Source: Hamiltosporidium tvaerminnensis (Eukaryota > Microsporidia > Dubosqiidae). Taken from it: a DNA stretch of 64,000 nt. The stretch is taken from NCBI GenBank assembly GCA_022605425.2, contig JAKIMF020000013.1, forward strand, positions 496,001 to 560,000, read 5' to 3'. The notes below the pieces were generated by a model. The model ran no database searches, was not told the origin of the DNA, and was given only the letters and a program-made list of their open reading frames with translations. The position numbers and the translations under genes are program-made. Positions 56,731-64,000 of the stretch are shown here, in pieces. The stretch's first letter is position 1. Every line of letters starts with the position of its first letter.

Positions 56731-57560
56731 AGAGTTAATTGTTATTTCACCATGTGTCATCTTGCCAAACTTCCGATCCACGGTAGAAAATGAAGTCTTT
56801 TTTCTGAATTTCGACATCTATTTTCATTCTGATATCTATTTTGATTTCGCGGATCAATTTTTAAGAATTTCTTAGAAAAAGTGACTACTTGTTGTGTTTT
56901 ATTATTTCATTTATATTTCGTTACAAAATTTATAGGGTGGAGAGAAGATAACCACATTAAAAACTATCTGGTTGGCAACAGATGCATAGAATTAATGTGA
57001 ACTTCTTTGTTGAAATTTTAATGGGGTATAATCACACCGAATCTATAGGCAAATCCCCTATATTGCGAGTTACAACATATTAAAAGAAACAAATTGAAAA
57101 CATTCATTTATTAATCTGCGACACCGAAAGGTAAAGAGTATAGGAATAAGTAAGTACAAAAATTATAAATCATACCTGAAGCTTTTTTTTGTGTTGTTTT
57201 GCCCTAAAATTATTTAGCCTTGGCCATTTAATTATTACATACTATTCGGAATTTAGACAATTTTGGTACTTTCCTTAGCACCCTGAAATACATTTCTATG
57301 ATAGAGATAGCAGAACACTGTTTCATCACGTGATTTGGTGACTATTTTTTTCATCCATTTTTTTATTTTTCAATACTCGTTGCTTTTTTATTTATTGCAT
57401 TATATAACTTTGAATGTAATTTTATATTTTTTTACATAAATTTTCAATTTGAACTGTTTTTAATTTATCATAGGAGTATCTCTTTTCACCTTTGATTTTA
57501 GAGTTTATAATGAGATATATCAAAACAAAGTGTGTTTTGTAGATAACTTCATATATTTAT
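56730..57560 (-). mobile_element. Decayed RLE-type non-LTR retrotransposon, interrupted by a nested repeat
   Basis: On the minus strand, 56730-56935 matches the endonuclease region of the 28-kb copy (around gattttgtcaattt and ttcattctgatatctatttt). The segment 57250-57560 matches the upstream part containing tgcattatataactttgaat and agcagaacactgtttcatca. The two halves are separated by a type B repeat on the opposite strand, so the relic is older than that insertion. Stops are dense. Confidence 0.7.
56937..57250 (+). mobile_element. SINE-like repeat, type B copy inside a retrotransposon relic
   Basis: It starts ggtggagagaagataaccac, the same head as the type A repeats, and continues through the tggttggcaac block. 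It then follows the type B body (atcacaccgaatctatagg, gcgacaccgaaaggtaaag, aataagtaagtac) seen in reverse at 3215-3580. The 3' end is approximate. Confidence 0.7.
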
Positions 57561-57816
57561 TCTTTTAATTCCACTCTTCTGGTTGGTAATTCCTTATTAT
57601 TTTTAAAAAAAAAGGTTTTCCAATCAAAACCTGTAGTCCGATTCCAATTTCAGATATGTGCGGATACGAATGCAGCTTACATTTTTAAGATGCCCCTCAC
57701 TTTTGTAAACGCTGCAAGATAATTAAAAAAATTTAAATATTTCAAACTATCTTACAATTTTTTTTATACCCATTCATCAACATTTTTTTAAAAAAAAAAT
57801 AAGAAACAAGTGCAAA
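57561..57816. other. Intergenic upstream of TFB2
   Basis: No gene. The only notable signal is the CCCTT at its end. Confidence 0.4.
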
Positions 57817-57821
57817 CCCTT
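57817..57821 (+). promoter_or_regulatory. CCCTT start-associated motif of TFB2
   Basis: aaaCCCTTcg ends 2 nt before the ATG at 57824. Confidence 0.6.
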
Positions 57822-57823
57822 CG

Positions 57824-59155
57824 ATGAAATCCGGATTTCAATACAATGATCCAATAGCATTTGTATCACAGATGTCAAATAAATCACTTGAAAATTTATT
57901 AACTAATCCAATATTTAGTGTCTCTCTTCTTAAAATTTTTGATGATTACACCGTACAATTTATATTTGATCTTTTAACACAAACGGCAAATATTTTTAAA
58001 CTACCAAATACCAAAGAAGTTTCCACGACATTAAAATCCCTCAAAACAGTAAATTTAATAGAAAAAAAAGGAAAAAATATTTTTTTAAATGACATATTTA
58101 GAAAATCTTTATTAATTGGTTTCAGTACGATTGAACTCAACAATATTTTCACGGAAACCACAATTGACGAAAATAAATTTACACCAGACACTATTAATGA
58201 AATAGAAACTAATAGTACAAATAAATATAACAATCTTCTTCGATCAATAGTTGAACAACCCAAAGTCTTCCACAATGAGATTAATATCTCAAATAAATAT
58301 AACAATATACTTCGATCATCATCAGATCAACCCAAATTCTTTCAAAATGAAATAATTAAAAATTTAATTGTATTTATAGGTTTAGTAGATAAAAATAATA
58401 ATATTACCAACAAAGGATTTGAATTTTCACTTAAAACTACCAAAGAACAATTATGGATTCTTATTTTATATGGAATAAAATATATATCCAAATCACAAGA
58501 AGAAGAAGTAAATTTTATATTTTCTATATTTGAATTGAGTATGAAAAATGCAAGTAAATTTTATAAACTTGAAAAAAAATCAAATCTTTCTTCTTTTCTC
58601 AAAATACTCTATGGATTAGGATTGTGTGAAATATATGATAATAATATTATTTATCTTTGTAAATCTATAGATATTTTATTTAAATCTTATAAAGACACTA
58701 AAAATACTTTTTTAATAATTGAAACAAATTTTAAATTATATGCTTATACAAATGATAGATATCAAATATCTTTGATATCACTTTTTTCGAATATTGAAAT
58801 TATATTGCCTGGATTGGTTGTAGGTATAATTACGGAGGAAAGTCTTTCAGTTGCATTTGATAAAGGAATAACTGCACAACAAATCACACATTTTTTACAG
58901 TCGAATGCAAAAAATAATTATTTTTCTGAAACAGTAAAGGAACAGATATTTATTTGGGAAACAAAAAAAGAAAGAATTACTTCTGTAGATTCATATTTAT
59001 ATTCTGGATTTTTAAATCTATCAGATTTTCAAAAAGTATTAAATTTTTGCAAACAAAGAAATTATTTAATTGAAATGGATGAAAATAAAAGGCTAATTGT
59101 TGGTAAATTAGATGGGCATGCTGATATAAAAAATTTTATTAAAGAAAATATTTAA
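57824..59155 (+). CDS. TFB2: TFIIH subunit TFB2/p52 (GTF2H4)
   Basis: This 443-residue protein has the TFB2/p52 architecture. N-terminal winged-helix segments lie at about 1-110. The diagnostic middle block includes IIETNFKLYAYTNDRYQISL and LFSNIEIILPGLVVGIITEE, then AFDKGITAQQITHFLQSNA (about 300-370), followed by VKEQIFIWETKKERI. The C-terminal domain that pairs with TFB5 ends KRLIVGKLDGHADIKNF. TFB2 anchors and stimulates the XPB helicase in TFIIH for transcription initiation and nucleotide-excision repair. An in-frame 72-bp duplication gives two 24-residue copies of SNKYNN(L/I)LRS(...)QPK(V/F)F at about 132-180. The C-terminal end is also duplicated in the 3' flank. The CCCTT motif supports the start. 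Confidence 0.92.
   Translation: MKSGFQYNDPIAFVSQMSNKSLENLLTNPIFSVSLLKIFDDYTVQFIFDLLTQTANIFKLPNTKEVSTTLKSLKTVNLIEKKGKNIFLNDIFRKSLLIGFSTIELNNIFTETTIDENKFTPDTINEIETNSTNKYNNLLRSIVEQPKVFHNEINISNKYNNILRSSSDQPKFFQNEIIKNLIVFIGLVDKNNNITNKGFEFSLKTTKEQLWILILYGIKYISKSQEEEVNFIFSIFELSMKNASKFYKLEKKSNLSSFLKILYGLGLCEIYDNNIIYLCKSIDILFKSYKDTKNTFLIIETNFKLYAYTNDRYQISLISLFSNIEIILPGLVVGIITEESLSVAFDKGITAQQITHFLQSNAKNNYFSETVKEQIFIWETKKERITSVDSYLYSGFLNLSDFQKVLNFCKQRNYLIEMDENKRLIVGKLDGHADIKNFIKENI
58219..58362 (+). repeat. In-frame 72-bp duplication inside TFB2
   Basis: aaataaatataacaat recurs at 58219 and 58291, which is 24 codons apart, in a linker region with no known catalytic role. Confidence 0.85.
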
Positions 59156-59262
59156 GATTAAAAGACTAATTGTTGGTAAATTTAGAGGGACACGCTGATG
59201 TAAAAAATTTTATTAAAGAAAATATTTAAGATTAAAAGAACAAATTGTTGGTAAATTTGAAC
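59085..59262. repeat. Tandem duplication of the TFB2 3' end, period 73-75 bp
   Basis: aattgttggtaaat starts at 59095, 59168 and 59243. The second unit repeats the last 20 or so codons and stop of TFB2, and the third is partial. The copies after the stop are diverged at third positions and elsewhere. Confidence 0.9.
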
Positions 59263-59449
59263 TTTCAAATAATTTACTATAATCTATCTTAGAAACATAT
59301 AAGTGTATAAGTTTAAATAAAAAAAAATACGAATTAATATTTTCTGATTGGTATCCTATATCCCACCTCATTATAATTCTATTACCTTCATATTATATTT
59401 TTAAGTTTTTAAAAATTATTAATTAATTTTTTTTTATTTCGTTTCTTGG

Positions 59450-61610
59450 AAGTAGAAAATGTCGTTCAGCTTAAGGTTGAAAGACAAGGTTTAATTTCAG
59501 ATAATCAGTTATGAGCGGTTAGAGGGATGTAAGAAGCGAAAAAACAGGCTCTCTGAATATTGCCTTAAATAAAGAGTATGTAAACAATCTTAAGATAACA
59601 TGAATTAATGTTAAAAAAGCTTACTATTCAATAGATCATGCTTATTTAACTCAATTTATCTGAAATAAATATTTATTTGGTTAGATCATGAGATTTATTG
59701 AGGTAATTATATCAAAATGAAAAATTGATATATCAGTAGGGCCTGAAAAAATCATGAGCAAGAAGATTCAGAGAGGGATTCTGCAGGGAGATAGTTTGTC
59801 ACCATTGTTTTTTGTGTTGTGTATGGATCCATTGAGCCGAAAGCTTAATGAAAAATACACAAAAGTTACATTACAAACAGATGCAGAATCTTATTTTACT
59901 AAACATCTCTTGTTTATTGATGATCTTAAGCTCCTTGAAAAAGATAGCCAAAAATTGGAAGATATGTCGGAGAAGGTTAAGAAGTTTGTGAATAATTTAG
60001 AATTCAAAATAAACAAAGAGAAGTCACCTACAAATGACCTTTGTTGTGGAGAATCCGCTACTCTTCTTAGAGGTGTTAGTGTTTACAAATATTTAGGAAT
60101 AATAGAAGATAGCAGAGGAATCCCAACACGTAGCTCATTTGAAGAAGTACAGAGCAAACTTATATCAAGAGTTGAAAGACTTTGTCACACTAGATTAAAC
60201 GCAAAAAATTTATTTTCTGCAATCAATCAACATGCGATATCGTTAATCAACTATCACATAGGAGTACTTCGATTGAACCGGCTGACTTCTCTATGTTAGA
60301 TGATGCGGTGCGTGCGGTTTTGGTGAAGAATAAGATACATCTCCGCCCAGGATGTAAGAGCGTTTGTATCTTCCTAGAACAGAACTTGGAAGAGGCCTAC
60401 ATAGTTTTTAGTTGCGAAGCGAACATATGCTTCTGAAACTTTGGATTGTCTGGAAAAAAGTAAAGAAATATCAACTAGACGAGCAGCAATCCTCAAGAAG
60501 GAGAAAAATAATAACCCCCATCTGGCACAAATAAAAGGCTTCTTAAAAGTAAAGTACAGGTTGGTAGAAGAAGTCAATAAGAAAAGTTTAAAAGAAGCTC
60601 AACTTGCAAAACTATATAACGAAATAGAAAAATGAAAACTCCATTCAAAGTTATATAATTCAAGGAAAAATGAGCTTGTGAGCGTTAGTGACTCTTCAAG
60701 ATGGTTAAAGAGAGGAAATACTAGGCCACGAAATGAAGATGTGTTCTGCTACATCCAGGCTAGAAATGTATTCTGGGGAGCAGATGGTGTGTGTCAACAT
60801 TGCGGGAAGTCTGGTAAGACTGTGGATCATCTAGCAACTAGATGTGAAAAAATTCTAGGCCATGATTACACTAGACGGCATAATGAAGAGGTTAGATGCC
60901 TACACTTACTTCTTCTAAATAGATATAAGTTTAAGTCTTCAAAACGAATAAGGAGCCACTCAGTTCAAGAAATTCTTGATAATGAGTATGCAGAGATAAG
61001 AGTGGACACCAGAATTAAAACTGATGTTAAAATTCGGAATAACAGACCCGACATATTTATTTTAGATAAGAAGAAGAATAAGATAACACTCATTGAAGTA
61101 GGAATCACTTCCCAAGATTCACTTCAAATAGTTGAAACTGAAAAACTTAAGAAGTATGACCTGCTAGCCAATGAGTTGGGTCTTATTTATAGGTGTAGTG
61201 TTGAGATAATCCCTTATGTGATGACCTGGGACGGTATTGTGACAAAATACCATAAATCTCATCTTAAAAGGCTAGAAATACCTCATAATTTAGAGGCATG
61301 TATTCAGTCGATAGAAACTGAGAAGACAGTCGAAACGATTTTTATCGAGCGACGAAGAGGTCTTGAGTCAGGACTAAATGCCGAAGAGAGCTGGGAAAGA
61401 GCGTCAATAGGTGTTATTATGAGAGCAGAGATGCATAAACACACTTATACTTCCTTTAAAACAAGTGAGTAGAGAGGATGATGGTGCAAAAAATAATACA
61501 CTTTTTATTTCAGAAGGAGGAATCACGTTAGATGAACCGACGATAAACATAAATGAAGAATCGGAGTTATAGGAAGAGAAAGACATTGTTGAAATGGTGG
61601 AAAGAATTAT
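59450..61610 (+). mobile_element. RLE-type (R2/NeSL-like) non-LTR retrotransposon, longest copy
   Basis: Domains appear in order with a few breaks. The RT N-terminal part is VERQGLISDNQL, AVRGM, AKKQALNIAL. RT motif A is INVKKAYYSIDH, with the catalytic Asp changed to Asn. GILQGDSLSPLFFVLCMDPL follows. RT motif C is FIDD within HLLFIDDLKLL. After frameshifts come the CCHC finger CQHCGKSGKTVDHLATRC and the endonuclease core RPDIFILDKKKNKITLIEVG. The open pieces are 59754-60299, 60441-60635 and 60678-61472. A nonsense codon (60633-60635) and at least one frameshift relative to the 28-kb copy inactivate it. The 5' part of the ORF is absent. Elements with this finger and restriction-like endonuclease are of the R2/NeSL/CRE type and integrate by target-primed reverse transcription. 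Confidence 0.9.
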
Positions 61611-61940
61611 TTAAAAGAGAGAAAATTTGTTAACCTATATTTTAATTAAATAAAACTTTTTTTGTATTTTACACAATGATTCGCTTATATTTAATAAGAT
61701 ATGTATTATATTTCTATTTATAAAGAAAATATAAGACTTAAAATAATAAACACCACTCAATTTATTTTTTTTTATTGGATATATTACATGTATTATGTTA
61801 AGAGAGTAATATTTAGTTATGAAGTTTATTTTAATTAAATTTTAATATGAGGTAAAATATAAAATTTAAATAAATTAATTACCATGTTTATATTTAAAAA
61901 CAGTATCATTTACTCAGAAAATTATATTTTGTTTGAAAAT
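61611..61940. other. Intergenic, no feature seen
   Basis: AT-rich spacer between two mobile elements. Confidence 0.4.
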
Positions 61941-61944
61941 ACCA

Positions 61945-62630
61945 TCTTTTTTAAAAAAGGAGCATTTTTTATATTGTTTTGATGACATTAACGGTTTTCT
62001 AGGTTTAACATAAATAACTGCCCTCCAACTACATCATAGGTATTATCTAAACTACCAAAATTCTAAATATTTATATTCATAATGTGTGTGGAGCCTATTT
62101 AATAAGCGGAACAATGTCTTGGGGGTTCAATGTCCGTTATCTGGTGTGTGATTACAGTTATATATCCACCTTAGCTCCTTTATCAGAGACCAGCAGCAGT
62201 TCTACTTACTATAACCCTTCAGAACAAAATAAACTGCTCCTAAGATATTTCGTAGCAATCTATCAGAGTTCTAGTTAAGGTTTCAATATAATGCCAACTG
62301 CTATATCCTGCTTTTCTGCTTTAAAGGTTTTTAATTTTCTGTATCTCCACATATCAAGTCTTATAACCCGATTATGCAAGGTTACATTTCAATGCTTTTA
62401 CCTGGCAATTACCTACAAGTTAATTCTTGATTTCCAATCAAAGTACATAAAAAACCAAAAAATAAATTTTTGAAAAGGCCTCAATATTTCGTAGACCTTC
62501 TCTTTCTCCTGCAAACACTCATAGAACCACTGAAAATTTAGTTTGGTTTTTTTCACCAAAAATCCAAAAAATGATTCAATTACAGATTCAACCCAATACT
62601 TGGTAAACGGTTTATTTTTAATGAGGTTAC
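61945..62630 (-). mobile_element. SINE-like repeat, type A, old copy
   Basis: On the minus strand it retains the 3' block (gttatttatgttaaacctag around 62005-62030), the ataaactgctcctaaga segment, tggcaattacctacaagtt near 62403, and ccaaaaaatgattcaatta near 62565. The head is poorly preserved. Full length but diverged. Confidence 0.75.
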
Positions 62631-62749
62631 ATCTCTCAATATTAGTAGTATAAATATAAAAAGTTAAACAAATTTTAAAATAAAGCAATAATTATACAAA
62701 AGAAAAATTAATTATTTGGAAAATCGAGTGTAAAACTATGAGATGAAGT

Positions 62750-63290
62750 ATTTATTAGAAAATATATTATTATAATTAGTATTTTAAAAATTAGACTTAC
62801 AATTAGAATAAATAACAAAATAATATATTTTAAAATCCAAATAATTATAATTAGTATTTTAAAAATTAGACTTACAATTAGAATAAATAACAAAATAATA
62901 TATTTTAAAATCCAAATAATTATAATTAGTATTTTAAAAATTAGACTTACAATTAGAATAAATAACAAAATAATATATTTTAAAATCCAAATAATTATAA
63001 TTAGTATTTAAAAAATTAGACTTACAATTAGAATAAATAACAAAATAATATATTTTAAAATCCAAATAATTATAATTAGTATTTTAAAAATTAGACTTAC
63101 AATTAGAATAAATAACAAAATAATATATTTTAAAATCCAAATAATTATAATTAGTATTTTAAAAATTAGACTTACAATTAGAATAAATAACAAAATAATA
63201 TATTTTAAAATCCAAATAATTATAAATAATATTTGAAGAATTAGACTTAAATTATAATTAAAATAAAAAATAATAAATATATTTTAATAT
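62750..63290. repeat. Tandem array, period 75 bp, about 6.5 copies
   Basis: Units beginning ttagtattttaaaaattag start at 62776, 62851, 62926, 63001, 63076 and 63151, with a degraded one at 63226. Copies are almost identical. Because 75 is a multiple of 3, the minus strand stays open through most of the array and would read as a hydrophobic 25-residue repeat. I treat this as a side effect. The array sits just 3' of the transporter gene. Confidence 0.95.
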
Positions 63291-63332
63291 CTAAATTAAA
63301 TAAATATTTAAAAATTATTTTTTTAATTAATC

Positions 63333-64000
63333 TCATACATCACAGTTAAAATTAATTTTTTTATCAAATATATCTCCAACCTTCTTAGAAACTTCCTTCC
63401 TAGGATCCTTACTTTTCATAACCAATATAACATTAATAATAATACACAATGGTCCTCCTATGGCAACAACATATCTAATTTTTAAATCAATAATCATCGT
63501 TAAAATACCAAAATATATAGAATAAGACATAATACTTGCATTAAAAGCAAATATACCGTATTTACCGATATATTCTGATGCCATTAGATAATAACTACAG
63601 AATGCAAAAATATATGAAAACACATTATTAAAATTTGATACATAAAAATTGCCTAACTCTTTTAAATTCCAAATCATTTCTTTATCCAATATTTTTGTCA
63701 TTACAGCTCCAAAAATAAAAGAAACGATTGTAAAATATCTTAGAACATTATAAACACCAATAGATGGAATAATTAGTGATTGTATTGTCCCATTGGCCAT
63801 GTAAAGTATATCAGATAATAATACTAAACACATTCCTATAAAATCAAATTTTAAATCAGATTCATCTGCTTTATAATTTACCACGAAACAAACACTTACA
63901 AATGCCATAAAAATCGATAACATTTTAAAATCAACTTTACTTTGTTTAAGTATAAAAGCATCTGTAAATACTGACATAGGATATACCATTTGTGCTATTA
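63333..64000 (-). CDS. DMT-superfamily (nucleotide-sugar or triose-phosphate type) transporter, 5'-truncated by the window edge
   Basis: The frame is open past the in-frame Met at 63989 to the window end, and the residues before it continue a hydrophobic helix, so the gene starts beyond base 64000. About 221 residues are visible, with six or seven membrane segments (for example MLSIFMAFVSVCFVVNY, DFIGMCLVLLSDILYM, IFAFNASIMSYSIYFGILTM, VVAIGGPLCIIINVILVM), each separated by short charged loops. A basic cytosolic tail ends it. YPMSVFTDAFILKQSKVDFK, linking two helices, resembles the EamA/TPT transporter motif. Substrate cannot be read from the sequence. Nucleotide-sugar import into Golgi or ER is one possibility. 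Confidence 0.65.
   Translation of the reverse strand, partial: IAQMVYPMSVFTDAFILKQSKVDFKMLSIFMAFVSVCFVVNYKADESDLKFDFIGMCLVLLSDILYMANGTIQSLIIPSIGVYNVLRYFTIVSFIFGAVMTKILDKEMIWNLKELGNFYVSNFNNVFSYIFAFCSYYLMASEYIGKYGIFAFNASIMSYSIYFGILTMIIDLKIRYVVAIGGPLCIIINVILVMKSKDPRKEVSKKVGDIFDKKINFNCDV

Noticed and set aside
62708-63193. Hydrophobic repeat proteins on the minus strand
   Set aside because: They are created by the 75-bp array. There is no start motif and no sequence outside the repeat.

Overview
The window is strongly AT-rich eukaryotic DNA, most probably from a microsporidian. The recognisable genes are short and intronless. Many start codons sit just after a CCCTT/CCCTA/CCCC motif, the hallmark of microsporidian transcription and translation starts. 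The septin is trimmed to 282 residues. The low gene density, many decayed transposons, secreted LRR-like proteins and membrane-anchored ubiquitin hydrolase resemble large-genome genera such as Hamiltosporidium or Edhazardia. The genus is an inference and was not tested.

Layout. 1-6.2 kb: tail of a coiled-coil gene, EMG1/NEP1 (18S rRNA methyltransferase) with a heptamer minisatellite upstream, a small membrane protein, and a frameshifted LRR/BTB-like family member. 6.2-13.7 kb: a graveyard with an ABCG transporter pseudogene and a very decayed non-LTR retrotransposon. 13.7-23.1 kb: a gene cluster with a TXNDC9/PLP1-like chaperonin cofactor, tRNA-Lys(UUU), a frameshifted SLM-like BAR-PH protein, septin, proteasome RPN5 and UTP15, punctuated by two copies of a SINE-like repeat. 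23.1-29.4 kb: a Merlin/ISXO2-like transposase fossil, an intact 795-aa LRR/BTB-like gene with a signal peptide, and a 5'-truncated non-LTR element. 31.7-36.9 kb: an unknown coiled-coil/winged-helix protein, eIF2-gamma and two more SINE-like copies. 36.9-51 kb: almost gene-free, apart from a membrane-anchored ubiquitin-specific protease. 51-59.2 kb: an ITFG1/TIP homologue, serine palmitoyltransferase subunit LCB2, a retrotransposon relic with a nested repeat, and TFIIH subunit TFB2. 59.4-64 kb: the best-preserved RLE-type non-LTR element, another SINE-like relic, a 75-bp tandem array and the 3' part of a DMT-family transporter.

The genes are housekeeping functions scattered as single units (ribosome biogenesis: EMG1 and UTP15; translation: eIF2-gamma and tRNA-Lys; proteostasis: RPN5 and TXNDC9; transcription: TFB2; sphingolipid synthesis: LCB2; cytoskeleton and cortex: septin and SLM-like). 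They are not operons. Two signals stand out. One is a roughly 730-bp structured, non-coding, SINE-like repeat family with a perfect 20-bp target-site duplication at one copy. The other is recurrent tandem duplication with a period of about 68-80 bp, mostly at gene edges, including a triplicated UTP15 start region.
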